Shown: one piece after another, positions 8,402-16,691 of the stretch
Numbering within the stretch: the first letter of the stretch is position 1
How the letters are laid out: the number at the start of each line of letters is the position of its first letter
DNA from: Bacillus sp. SG-1
GTDB lineage: Bacteria; Bacillota; Bacilli; Bacillales; Bacillaceae_B
Length of the DNA stretch: 64,000 bases
Direction of reading: 5' to 3'
Assembly: GCF_000181495.1 (NCBI RefSeq)
Contig: NZ_ABCF01000001.1
Location: forward strand, 310,001-374,000
Position numbers and translations under genes: made by a program
Notes under the pieces: generated by a model
Told to the model about the DNA's origin: nothing
The model's input: only the letters and a program-made list of their open reading frames with translations
The model's database searches: none

Positions 8402-8410
8402 CATAGGATA
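8402..8410 (+). promoter_or_regulatory. Sigma-K-like -10 element
   Basis: CATAGGATA fits the sigma-K -10 consensus CATANNNTA 33 bp before the first CsxC-like gene. The -35 match is poor. Late mother-cell expression would suit a spore-surface protein. Confidence 0.35.
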
Positions 8411-8442
8411 AAGTGAAGGTAAAATACAAAGGAGGAATAAAA

Positions 8443-9243
8443 ATGAGTGATAAGTACGATCGTCACAACGGTTGTGTGGATTTTGATAAATCTGCAAATA
8501 TCGGAGAATGCGATAATCAAGTAGTAGATTTTCTCGCTGTACCCGGTGGCAACACGAGAATCATCCATACACCGGTTCAACTGGCTGTAAGAGCGGTGAC
8601 AACAAACATGGTTGCCAACATTGAATTCCCGGAACCGGTAATGGAAATCAAGGACATTAAGAAAAGGGTAGAGATAGTTCAATGCCGTTTGATTACCCCG
8701 CCTGTTGCGACACCGGCATTTTCGGTGGAAAATAACGATACTTTCCCTTTATATATTAAGGGATATGTGCGCAAAAACATCCAATATGCAACACCTTGCT
8801 ATGATGCTGATGGGCACTGTGTATCTTCAGACATTAAGTCATTGACTGTTAGAGTACCGTTTGAGTGTTTTACAAACATCGACTTGGATTTCCCTGTAGC
8901 ACTGCCTGCTTCTAATACTCGCGAGGAATTTGATTACTTCAGAGCGCAAGACTTAGGCAAAGGCTTCCCGGAAAAAGATCAATTCCTATCAAGCGACATC
9001 TCCCAATTCCATCAATTCAGCACGCAATTCTACAACCAGCTTCCATTCTGTGAGTTGTTAAGAAGCACAATTGTTGAATGGGATGAAGCAACAGACCGTG
9101 AAACTTACGGCACTGGCCCAGTTGGAGAAGGCTGCTTTTACAAAATGGTGGAAAAAATGCAGTTGAGATTTGTTATTAAAGTTCTTCAAAACCAGCAGCT
9201 TGCAGTAACGACAGCAACTCTAGGTACCTTAAACGACTGCTAA
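8443..9243 (+). CDS. CsxC-like spore-surface protein 1
   Basis: A 266-aa protein of the CsxC/DUF3794 (SPOCS)-like group, whose members are spore coat or exosporium proteins. It has no signal peptide. Blocks shared with its neighbour are PVQLAVRAVTTNMVANIEFPEP then EIKDIKKRV, GYVRKNIQYATP, FPEKDQFLSSDISQFHQF, LPFCEL and a C-terminal VEKMQLRFVIKVLQ. AAGGAGG lies 7 nt before ATG 8443; the frame extends 10 codons further upstream without a ribosome site. It begins a run of related plus-strand genes. Family placement rests on motif memory; a spore role is inferred. Confidence 0.7.
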   Translation: MSDKYDRHNGCVDFDKSANIGECDNQVVDFLAVPGGNTRIIHTPVQLAVRAVTTNMVANIEFPEPVMEIKDIKKRVEIVQCRLITPPVATPAFSVENNDTFPLYIKGYVRKNIQYATPCYDADGHCVSSDIKSLTVRVPFECFTNIDLDFPVALPASNTREEFDYFRAQDLGKGFPEKDQFLSSDISQFHQFSTQFYNQLPFCELLRSTIVEWDEATDRETYGTGPVGEGCFYKMVEKMQLRFVIKVLQNQQLAVTTATLGTLNDC

Positions 9244-9270
9244 TTGTCAACTTCCACTCCCATATGAACG

Positions 9271-9307
9271 AAGGCATTATCCCTCAATAGGGATAGTGTC
9301 TTTTTTT
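9271..9307 (+). terminator. Terminator after CsxC-like gene 1
   Basis: GGCATTATCCCT and AGGGATAGTGTC pair around CAAT, followed by seven Ts. Confidence 0.8.
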
Positions 9308-9396
9308 CTCCTTTAAAAACTCAGTCATATCAAGCGATGGGCAAGTATCCCAAGGAACACTTAGAAAATTCTGGGTTTGACCATGGGCGCCCGCCT

Positions 9397-9424
9397 ATAC
9401 ATAGACTCCTGTGCATCATACATT
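9397..9424 (+). promoter_or_regulatory. Sigma-E-like promoter
   Basis: ATA (9397-9399), 17 bp, then CATACATT (9417-9424) fits the sigma-E pattern ATA-N16/18-CATACANT and precedes CsxC-like gene 2. Confidence 0.45.
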
Positions 9425-9455
9425 GAACTATCTTGAGATTTAAGGAGGCCCCAAA

Positions 9456-10244
9456 ATGTCAGATTCTTATAAAGAGAAAAATGAAAATCATTGCAAGCCG
9501 AAACACCATCATCCCCATGTGAAAATCGGAAAGGTGATTACTAAGGTGCCTGTTCTATTGGCTGAACTGTCCTTAACAGCTAATATGAGTGCCACAATTA
9601 CGTTCCCTGAACCTGTATTGGAAATCAAGGATGTTAAGAAGAGAGTAAAGATTACACAGTGCAGATTACTGCTGCCTTCCAATAAATTATTCATCAGCGG
9701 GTTTGTCCGTAAGAACATTCAATATGCCAGCCCATCAACTGATATCGAACAAACGACTACAAGCTCAATCGCATCAGATTTACATTCCTATACAGTAGAC
9801 GTTCCGTTCACTGTCATTACTGAAATTAATAAGTATATTTCTGATCCGGTGCTGCCGCGGAACAATTCCAGAGAAGAGTTTGATTTCTTTGTCGCACAGC
9901 CGCTTCCATCTGGTTTCCCTGAGAAGGATGAGCTTCTGTCCAGCGACCTATCTCAATTCCACCAGACCAGCTCTCAGTTCTATAACGAACTTCCATTCTG
10001 TGAACTGGTTTCCAGCAAAATCATCGAGTGGGATGAAGCTATCGACAGAGGACCGATTCCTACCGGCGCAGCACCGCTTGCAGAAGGAGTGTTCACTGTA
10101 GTGGAGGAAAAAATGGTCCTGGACTTCACAATCAGAGTCCTTCAAGAACAGCAGGTCAGAGTGGCTTCTCACACAAATGACGATTGCCACCATGATCATC
10201 ATGATGACCATGACGATGACTGTGAAGACAAGGACTTCTATTAA
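9456..10244 (+). CDS. CsxC-like spore-surface protein 2
   Basis: A 262-aa paralogue of the upstream gene with the same blocks in the same order: EIKDVKKRVKITQCRLL, GFVRKNIQYASP, NSREEFDFF, GFPEKDELLSSDLSQFHQ, LPFCEL and EEKMVLDFTIRVLQEQQ. The N-terminus is His/Lys-rich and the last 20 residues are His/Asp-rich, a plausible metal-binding tail. A ribosome site (AAGGAGG) precedes the ATG. It has its own sigma-E-like promoter and terminator, so it is probably expressed separately from gene 1. Confidence 0.7.
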   Translation: MSDSYKEKNENHCKPKHHHPHVKIGKVITKVPVLLAELSLTANMSATITFPEPVLEIKDVKKRVKITQCRLLLPSNKLFISGFVRKNIQYASPSTDIEQTTTSSIASDLHSYTVDVPFTVITEINKYISDPVLPRNNSREEFDFFVAQPLPSGFPEKDELLSSDLSQFHQTSSQFYNELPFCELVSSKIIEWDEAIDRGPIPTGAAPLAEGVFTVVEEKMVLDFTIRVLQEQQVRVASHTNDDCHHDHHDDHDDDCEDKDFY

Positions 10245-10260
10245 AGTACAAGGTGAACAG

Positions 10261-10288
10261 GGGTTACACTAGAGAAAAGTGTAATCCC
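10261..10288 (+). terminator. Terminator-like hairpin
   Basis: GGGTTACACT and AGTGTAATCCC pair around AGAGAAA; the T-run is weak. Confidence 0.5.
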
Positions 10289-10360
10289 ATCTTCTATTTT
10301 AATTTTATAGGAGGAGGTGAAAAAGAGAGGCCGCTGTGAAGCTGCTCTTTCTAATAATTT

Positions 10361-11461
10361 ATGAGTCAAAGGGAAAATAGATTTGGATATGCCCAAAACA
10401 GAGAAGAGAGAAGGACGATTACCTCTTTATGGGAACAGGTGGCTGCCAAGCGGAAAGATCCATTTCCAAGTTCGTTTTATAAGGACAATGAAGAAGAATC
10501 GTCAGACTCAGTGGAAGAAAAGGTTGAAAGAAAACGAGACACTATTGCACCGCCGCTGATTTTCTCTCCTCCGCCTGTACCTGCAGTTATTCGAAGTTCT
10601 AAGAAGGAAGAGGTAGTGGAAAACAAAGAGGATAAAGAGGAAGAATCCCCAGCTCCAAAAAAACGAAAGAAAGATGAAATCATTTCGGTACCGGATGAAT
10701 CGATAGATGAGTATCTGGTAAAGGCGGAAAAAGAGAAGGAAGCCGACATTCTGTCTGAAGATGACTATGAATTCTTGTATGGAGAGGAAGAAGAGCTTGT
10801 AGACAAACCAGAAGAATGCGAGGAAATGGATGACGAAGAAACGACTGAGTGTGAATCAGTAGAAGAAAAAGTCGAGAAGCCTTGCACGAAGAAAAGCAAA
10901 CCAGTGCTGGTTAAATTGCCCGTAATGCTTTTTAAGGAGACGGTTGTAATTGATATTTTTGACAGTTTCAATCTTATGGATTCTGTCATGGAAGTGACAA
11001 ATATGTCATGGAAAATCAAATCCTTCAAGGGGCACGCTGTTCTTCCATCTAACACCGTCTTCATAAAATTGATCTTAATAGGGGATCTTGAATTTGTTTC
11101 AGGAAGTGGAAGAATGCATACTCTTCAAATGGAAGTGCCATTAGAGCGGCATGTGAATGTTAATTGCATTACAAGTCCGGAAATCTCATATGCTGAAAGT
11201 CATGAGTACTGGTTCCGTTCAAAAATGGATCCAGATATCAGTGTACACCGTTCCTTTGAAGAAACTCTTGTTTCTCCGGTGAACTTCAAATATAACTCCT
11301 TCGATATCATATGGCATCAGGAAATGATTACAACACCGGGAGGAGATCAAAGGGTAGCCCTAAAAGGATGTGCGGAGTTGTCGGTTGAAGGTTTTCAGAG
11401 TCAACTTGTGGAAATTCAACGTTGCAGCAAAGATGGCCCATCATCTTCTGCTGACTACTAA
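10361..11461 (+). CDS. Acidic protein with C-terminal CsxC-like domain
   Basis: A 366-aa protein. Residues 1 to about 180 are highly charged and probably disordered, with long Glu/Lys-rich stretches. From about 185 a beta-rich domain (KLPVMLFKETVVIDIF ... CAELSVEGFQSQ) resembles the neighbouring CsxC-like proteins. Likely a spore coat or exosporium component by context. The ATG has no adjacent ribosome site: the only AGGAGG (10312-10317) is 40 nt upstream, with a 6-bp hairpin AAAGAG/CTCTTT between. An in-frame TAA at 10355 excludes an earlier start. Confidence 0.6.
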   Translation: MSQRENRFGYAQNREERRTITSLWEQVAAKRKDPFPSSFYKDNEEESSDSVEEKVERKRDTIAPPLIFSPPPVPAVIRSSKKEEVVENKEDKEEESPAPKKRKKDEIISVPDESIDEYLVKAEKEKEADILSEDDYEFLYGEEEELVDKPEECEEMDDEETTECESVEEKVEKPCTKKSKPVLVKLPVMLFKETVVIDIFDSFNLMDSVMEVTNMSWKIKSFKGHAVLPSNTVFIKLILIGDLEFVSGSGRMHTLQMEVPLERHVNVNCITSPEISYAESHEYWFRSKMDPDISVHRSFEETLVSPVNFKYNSFDIIWHQEMITTPGGDQRVALKGCAELSVEGFQSQLVEIQRCSKDGPSSSADY

Positions 11462-11499
11462 TGCAAACAGGGGTTAAAAGTGTGTAGAGGCAACGGTGG

Positions 11500-12351
11500 G
11501 GAATGTCGATTGACTGTTTGAGAGGAATCGGTGGTGCCAATGAGTGCCTATAGGGTTGTCGATTGGCTGTTTGAGTGGAATCGGCGGCGTCCAAAGAGAG
11601 CCTAGGGGTTGTCGATTGGACAATTGAGAGGAATCGATGGTGTCCAAGAGTGCCTATGGGGTTGTCGATTGGCTGTTTGAGAGGAATCGGCGGCGTCAAA
11701 AAGAGCCAAAGAGGTTGTCGATTGGCTGTTTGAGTGGAATCAGCGGTGTCAAAGAGAGCCAATGAGGTTGTCGATTGGATGTTTGAGTGGAATCAGCGGT
11801 GTCCAAGAGAGCCAATGAGGTGGTCGATTGGTTGTTTGAGTGGAATCGATGGTGTCAAAGAGAGCCAATAGGGTTGTCGATTGGCTGTTTGAGAGGAATC
11901 GGTGGGTCAAAGAGAGCCAATGAGGTGGTCGATTGGGTGTTTGAGAGGAATCGGCGGTGTCAAAGAGTGCCTATGGGGTTGTTGATTGGACAGTTGAGAG
12001 GGATCGGTGGTGTCAAAGAGAGCCTATGGGGTTGTCGATTGGGTGTTTGAGAGGAATCGGTGGTGTCAAAGAGTGCTTATGGGGTTGTCGATTGGACAGT
12101 TGAGAGGGATCGGTGGTGTCCAAGAGATCCTATGGGGTTGTCGATTGGCTGTTTGAGAGGAATCGGCGGCGTCAAAGAGAGCCTACGGGGTTGTCGATTG
12201 AACAGTTGAGAGGGATCGGTGGTGTCAAAGAGAGCCAATGAGGTTGTCGATTGGACAGTTGAGAGGGATCGGTGGTGTCAAAGAGAGCCAATGAGGTTGT
12301 CGATTGGACAATTGAAAGGAATCGGCGGCGTCCTAGAGGGTCTATGAGGCT
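11500..12351 (+). repeat. 53-bp tandem array B (16 units)
   Basis: Anchor GTCGATTG (or variant) at 11505, 11558, 11611, 11664, 11717, 11770, 11823, 11876, 11928, 11981, 12034, 12087, 12140, 12193, 12246 and 12299: 16 units, spacing 53 except one 52. A unit contains AGCCAATGAGG, TTGTCGATTGGCTG, TTTGAGAGGAATCGG and TGTCAAAGAG. AGCCAAT and ATTGGCT form a 7-bp stem with a 10-nt loop. Spurious reading frames cross it but the period breaks every frame. It lies between convergent CsxC-like genes. Confidence 0.9.
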
Positions 12352-12395
12352 CTCAATCGGGCTTATGAGAACAAAGAGTTATTAAACATAAAAAA

Positions 12396-12417
12396 GGGTG
12401 TCTCAAAAAAGACACCC
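12396..12417 (-). terminator. Terminator of CsxC-like gene 4
   Basis: GGGTGTCT and AGACACCC pair; on the minus strand a T-run follows. Confidence 0.75.
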
Positions 12418-12427
12418 AACAAACAAA

Positions 12428-13210
12428 TTAGCTTAAGCGGTCAACTCTGTCTTTGATTCTGTCAAGCATTGTTTTTGGTTCTGGGTATTCATCACCATCG
12501 CCATCTCCATCATGACATGGCTCATAAGATGTTGGAGGGCATACAGGTTTTTCCTGTTTTTGGACAAGCTTGAACCAAAGGTTGACGTCCATTTTTTCAG
12601 TGATGCGTGTGAAGCGGCCCCATTTATCGTGATCTTTGAACAAGTCAAGTTCGAACACGTCAGCCATCTTAAGAATACAATCAATTGGCTCATTGAAGTA
12701 TTCAAATGTGTGTGAGCCCTCTCTGCATCTGTCAGCACCGTGGCCGTCTTTAGCAAGGAATCTGAATTCTGCTGTCAAAGAGCTCTTCTTGCTCTTCATT
12801 TGCTCAACCAGGTGGTGGATTTTCACTTCATCACTGCAAGTGAAAGGTACATCTACGCTGTAGTCTCTTACAAAACCTGTGCAAGCATCTACATACTGGA
12901 TGTTTTTGTGTACAACACCAGTAATATAAAGCTTCACTTTGTATTCACTGTAAGGGTGGCGAAGGGCTTCGCATTGCTTCAAGGAGACGTTCTTCTTGAT
13001 CATCTTGATTTCTTTCGCCGGTGTAGGAAGTTTGATATCCGCTTCTACATTTGCTTGAAGCTTTACATCCGCAAGCACAACAGGAACATAGACATCGCCG
13101 TAAGGATACCAGGACTTGGCATCACAATCGACATGTTTAGTTTTGGCTGTGTCGCACTTTAACGCTGGAGGACACCCCTTGTGATGGGTACCGCAAGTAT
13201 TCTTCTTCAT
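12428..13210 (-). CDS. CsxC-like spore-surface protein 4, Cys-rich N-terminus
   Basis: A 260-aa relative of the other CsxC-like proteins, on the opposite strand. It starts with a Cys/His-rich segment (about 25 residues with five Cys), then VPVVLADVKLQANVEADIKLP, EIKMIKKNVSLKQCEAL, GVVHKNIQYVDAC and a C-terminal TEKMDVNLWFKLVQ. The tail is Asp/Gly-rich. ATG 13210 has AAGGAG 8 nt upstream; the longer GTG frame starts inside that site. No signal peptide. The divergent sequence but shared block order suggest old duplication within a spore-surface cluster. Confidence 0.65.
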   Translation of the reverse strand: MKKNTCGTHHKGCPPALKCDTAKTKHVDCDAKSWYPYGDVYVPVVLADVKLQANVEADIKLPTPAKEIKMIKKNVSLKQCEALRHPYSEYKVKLYITGVVHKNIQYVDACTGFVRDYSVDVPFTCSDEVKIHHLVEQMKSKKSSLTAEFRFLAKDGHGADRCREGSHTFEYFNEPIDCILKMADVFELDLFKDHDKWGRFTRITEKMDVNLWFKLVQKQEKPVCPPTSYEPCHDGDGDGDEYPEPKTMLDRIKDRVDRLS

Positions 13211-13415
13211 CCAATTCACTCCTTTTTTATTTTGGCCAAAAGATAAAAAAACGCTATAAAAATTCTCTTATCTTTTGACTTACTATCTTTATATGCGAAC
13301 AAGCTTTGCAGGGAATGGACGAGTATCAGTGGTCGATAGCATATTTTGGAATTATGATAGAATATAGTTGATAAAATGGGGAGCTCCCTACAAAAAGAAG
13401 AGAGGGGAAGCAAGA

Positions 13416-13991
13416 ATGACGAAAATCTGCATCGTCCGGCATGGACAAACCGACTGGAATAAAGAAAGGAGACTACAGGGCAGCACAGATATTGAACTGA
13501 ATGAAATGGGTGAGCTTCAAGCGAGGCAGGCCCGGGACCACTTGAAAGAGGGAGAGTGGGATGTTATCGTTACTTCGCCTTTGAAACGGGCCCGAAGGAC
13601 GGCTGAGATCATTAATGAAGGATTAACGATTCCACTTATTGTGAAAGGAGAATTCGTGGAAAGGAACTTTGGTGAAGCTGAGGGTAAGTTGATTGAGGAA
13701 AGCAGAAGGAAATATCCGAATGGGGGAAGTCCAGGACAAGAAACAAGAAGTGAGGTTTTGTCTCGAGTTCTTAAAGGAATAGGCGAAATACAGAGTGCCT
13801 ACCCTGATAAAAATGTACTGTTAGTGGCACACGGGGCACTAATCGGAATCCTGTTGGAATACCTCTCAGAGGGTGAATTTGTTTACGGGAAAACCCATCT
13901 GATCAATGCCTGCATCAACACGATTCATTTCCAGGACAACAAGTGGGACGTCAAAGAATACAACCAAACCAGCCACCTCTCAGGGGTTTAG
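13416..13991 (+). CDS. Histidine phosphatase (phosphoglycerate mutase-like)
   Basis: A 191-aa histidine-phosphatase-superfamily enzyme. The catalytic phospho-histidine motif RHGQTDWN is at residues 8-15, a second Arg in TSPLKRARRTAEI, and the late catalytic histidine in LLVAHGALIG. It belongs with the PhoE/YhfR-like broad-specificity phosphatases rather than glycolytic GpmA, judging by length. ATG 13416 follows a GAGGGG site; the frame extends 16 codons further without a better start. Substrate unknown. Confidence 0.8.
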   Translation: MTKICIVRHGQTDWNKERRLQGSTDIELNEMGELQARQARDHLKEGEWDVIVTSPLKRARRTAEIINEGLTIPLIVKGEFVERNFGEAEGKLIEESRRKYPNGGSPGQETRSEVLSRVLKGIGEIQSAYPDKNVLLVAHGALIGILLEYLSEGEFVYGKTHLINACINTIHFQDNKWDVKEYNQTSHLSGV

Positions 13992-14155
13992 CAAATTGCT
14001 AGCACGCTGCTACGCTAAAGTAACACGGGACAGTCCCTCTTAGTGATTTAAAGCATTAAAGCGAAAATGTGGGTGTTTTATTGAAGGGCTTGTACTATAA
14101 TGAAGGTGTAGTTAAATTTATTATGCATGCATGACATGTGAAGGAGAAAAGCCCA

Positions 14156-14338
14156 ATGGCAGACCAGCAGGACCAAAAGAAAATCAGTTTACAGGAAGCA
14201 ATGAAACAACAGCTTGAAAGAAAGAAACAGGCACAGGGTAATGACAAGCAGCAAGGCAATGGATTTGCCGGCAACCAAAGAATGAAAAGTCAGCAAGCGA
14301 AAAAAGCGAGTGTCACCCGCCGGAAAATGGGCGGTTGA
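14156..14338 (+). CDS. Small conserved basic protein, function unknown
   Basis: 60 aa, Gln/Lys-rich, no membrane segment; it starts MADQQDQKKISLQEAMKQ and ends in the basic TRRKMGG. ATG 14156 follows GAAGGAG by about 10 nt. Short proteins of this composition occur in many Bacillus genomes without known function. It resembles nucleic-acid-binding or small spore proteins only in composition. Confidence 0.55.
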   Translation: MADQQDQKKISLQEAMKQQLERKKQAQGNDKQQGNGFAGNQRMKSQQAKKASVTRRKMGG

Positions 14339-14353
14339 TCACCTGCCTCAAAT

Positions 14354-14384
14354 GAGTCTTTCCATATGGAGAGGCTCTGTTTTT
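14354..14384 (+). terminator. Terminator after the small basic protein gene
   Basis: GAGTCTTTCC and GGAGAGGCTC pair around ATAT, then TG and a run of Ts. Confidence 0.75.
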
Positions 14385-14500
14385 TTGCGTTGTTCATACA
14401 AATTCTATAGTTCGTTATTCATACAAATGATTAAAGCGGCAGGTGCGTGACCTCCTTCTTTTCCAGCACCACCCTCTCGAAGCGGATATCCCTTTACAAA

Positions 14501-15241
14501 TCAAAATGCCGGTCCCTGCAGGTTTGTGAGAATGTAAGAAAGAATGATCCCTAATGAAGAAATAAAACCGACAACCGGGCCCCCTTGTTCAAATGCTTCT
14601 GGAAGCATGGTCGAGGATACCATGGCGATCAGACCTCCAGCACCGAAGGCACCTATCAGATAGCTCACACTTTCGGAAGCTCCCTGCAGAAAGACATACC
14701 CCAGCATAGCACTTACGGAAGAAAGTACCACTACACTGCCCCATAAAAATAAAATCTTCCTTACACTATAGTTATCTTTCCGCAACCCAATAGAGCTGGA
14801 AAGGGATTCAGGGAGGTTGCTTATGAAAATGGCGAAAATAAAAACCCATTGAATCGGCTGGCTGCCGATGAAACTGATTCCTATGATGATGGACTCTGGA
14901 ATCGCATCCATAAGTGTACCGACATAAATAGCCAAGCCGGCATGACCGTGGGGGTTCTTCTTAGATCTTTTTCGTTCATTGCCGCCCTTTTTACTAATAA
15001 CCAATTCAAAAATCGTGAAGAGAAGGGCACCCAGTAAAAACATAACAGTAATCAAAAGCAAGTTTGCGTTTCCTTGCGCTTCACTTAACAAGTCAAAGGT
15101 GGCAGATCCTATAATCAACCCTGTCCCAAAAGCCATTATATAAGCCACAATGCGTTTAGGAATTCTTAGGTAGATTCCTGCTAACGCCCCTATAAAGAGT
15201 GATAAGCTGGTGATTCCGCCCCATAGAGCAGCATGTAACAT
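14501..15241 (-). CDS. ZIP-family divalent metal transporter
   Basis: A 246-aa inner-membrane ZIP transporter, probably importing zinc or related divalent cations. About eight hydrophobic segments are visible. The metal-site helices carry GTLMDAIPESIIIG and ISNLPESLSSSIG, and the loop between the third and fourth segments is Lys/His-containing (KRSKKNPHGH), all typical of ZIPs. AGGAGG lies 7 nt before the ATG. It appears to be a single-gene unit; no metal-responsive operator was recognised. Confidence 0.85.
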   Translation of the reverse strand: MLHAALWGGITSLSLFIGALAGIYLRIPKRIVAYIMAFGTGLIIGSATFDLLSEAQGNANLLLITVMFLLGALLFTIFELVISKKGGNERKRSKKNPHGHAGLAIYVGTLMDAIPESIIIGISFIGSQPIQWVFIFAIFISNLPESLSSSIGLRKDNYSVRKILFLWGSVVVLSSVSAMLGYVFLQGASESVSYLIGAFGAGGLIAMVSSTMLPEAFEQGGPVVGFISSLGIILSYILTNLQGPAF

Positions 15242-15274
15242 TGGATGACCTCCTTTTTTAAAACGAATCTTATC

Positions 15275-15426
15275 TTAATCATGCTTTTCATAATCACGCC
15301 AGTCCCCGAGGTGGTGGCTGAACAAAACGTCTCGATAATCATTCAGAACCACAACTGCTCCTATCTGACTGAGTAACGAAGTGAACGCTAAAATGAAAAA
15401 AGAAAAACCCAGGAAGGATTTCTCTT
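15275..15426 (-). pseudogene. Small membrane-protein remnant behind a DUF3231 gene
   Basis: The minus strand encodes a natural-looking peptide (FLGFSFFILAFTSLLSQIGA, then NDYRDVLFSHHLGDW) ending in TAA at 15275 but with no start codon in frame. An ATG overlapping the TGA of the upstream DUF3231 gene is in the neighbouring frame; removing one A after it would restore about 50 codons. Either a frameshifted small gene or a sequencing slip. Confidence 0.35.
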
Positions 15427-15430
15427 TGTT

Positions 15431-15982
15431 TCATTGCTGTTTCGGCATACCTGGTGGATAGTAGTAAGGCGGAACTTTGATCCAGCCTCTCTTCCTCATG
15501 ACATCTTTCAGTTCCACACCAAACTTCATTTTTTCTATCATGGTCTGGGTGAACAACAAGCTGATATCATTTCTTATGGATTGACTCGCTGATACGGCGC
15601 AATGCATGACAGCGGCCATCGTTTTCATGCTGAGGCCATTCATGATTTCATCGTCAGTCAGTTTGACCCCTAGCGGCACAGCATTCGAATCCGAGTTAGG
15701 GCGTTGTTCACTTGTGCTTGGTAAATGGACGCCTTCGGTTTTCATGAATTCACGGAATCGCTTCCCCTGCTCATCACATTGTTTAAGGCTGTCTGTCAGC
15801 ATCTTATGGACAACATCATCATTGGTGGTATTCAACCCTATTTGGATATAGACAGTCGCTTCATCCATTAATGCCAGATACATCCAAAGGCTCATCACCT
15901 CTCCTACATGCAAAGGATTTTTCGGTTCATCATCCAACTTCATTTGTAAGTAATCTTTTATAGACGCAAATATGTTTGTCAT
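15431..15982 (-). CDS. DUF3231 protein 1
   Basis: A 183-aa single-domain DUF3231 protein, a helical-bundle family common in Bacillaceae and of unknown function. Visible family blocks: NPLHVGEVMSLWMYLALMDE, GVKLTDDEIMNGL and the C-terminal RKRGWIKVPPYYYPPG. ATG 15982 has AGGAGG 6 nt upstream; the longer frame lacks a site. It is divergent from a close paralogue at 16105, with which it shares the last block almost exactly. Confidence 0.75.
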   Translation of the reverse strand: MTNIFASIKDYLQMKLDDEPKNPLHVGEVMSLWMYLALMDEATVYIQIGLNTTNDDVVHKMLTDSLKQCDEQGKRFREFMKTEGVHLPSTSEQRPNSDSNAVPLGVKLTDDEIMNGLSMKTMAAVMHCAVSASQSIRNDISLLFTQTMIEKMKFGVELKDVMRKRGWIKVPPYYYPPGMPKQQ

Positions 15983-16104
15983 GCTACACCTCCTGTTATT
16001 CCGTATTTTTTCCTGCTTAATAAGATTCATACTGAAAAACTATTGTCCGCTTATTTACATTTTTAAAAATTAATTAGAAATAATAGGAGAAAGGAGGTGT
16101 GGGC

Positions 16105-16659
16105 ATGGCAAATCCATTTGAAACAGTTTGGAATACACTAAAAACAGCCATTGATAACATAGACGAACCTAAATCTCCATTACATATCATTGAAGCAGGG
16201 GATTGCTGGAACTATCTAACACTTATGGAAGAATTCATTCGTTACGAAGAAATCGGCTTGAATACAACGACGGATGATGAGGTTAAGGAGATGTTGAAAG
16301 ACATTATAAGTCTCTGTGAAGGCCAGGTTAAAGCTTTATCAGATTTTATGAAGAAAGAAGGAATTCCGCTGGCTGATGTAACATCAGCAAAGCCGGAGTC
16401 TGAGCCTAATGATATTCCTCTTGGGGTGAAATTGACGGATGATGAGATTACCAATGGTATTGCTTTTAAATTGGTGACTTGTATGACGGCCAGTGCCAAA
16501 GGTCAGGCGGATTCAGTACGGAATGATGTCGGTTTGATGTGGTTTGGCTTCTATACAGAGTGGACAACGTTCGGTACTACTTTGAAAATGCTGATGAGAA
16601 AACGTGGTTGGCTTAAAGTACCACCTTATTATTATCCGCCTGGCTTGCCTGACAAATAA
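16105..16659 (+). CDS. DUF3231 protein 2
   Basis: A 184-aa paralogue of the divergent neighbour: SPLHIIEAGDCWNYLTLMEE, GVKLTDDEITNGIAF and RKRGWLKVPPYYYPPG. Start ATG 16105 has AAAGGAGG 7 nt upstream. A third, two-domain DUF3231 gene follows 33 bp later and is probably cotranscribed. Function unknown; several DUF3231 genes are reported as sporulation-associated, but nothing here proves that. Confidence 0.75.
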   Translation: MANPFETVWNTLKTAIDNIDEPKSPLHIIEAGDCWNYLTLMEEFIRYEEIGLNTTTDDEVKEMLKDIISLCEGQVKALSDFMKKEGIPLADVTSAKPESEPNDIPLGVKLTDDEITNGIAFKLVTCMTASAKGQADSVRNDVGLMWFGFYTEWTTFGTTLKMLMRKRGWLKVPPYYYPPGLPDK

Positions 16660-16691
16660 CCGCATTTTTTTTAGAAAAGGGGTGATGAATA

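Noticed and set aside
11328-12050. Long open frames on both strands across array B (144 and 87 codons)
   Set aside because: They run through 53-bp repeats, which shift frame every unit, have no ribosome site and give low-complexity repetitive peptides.
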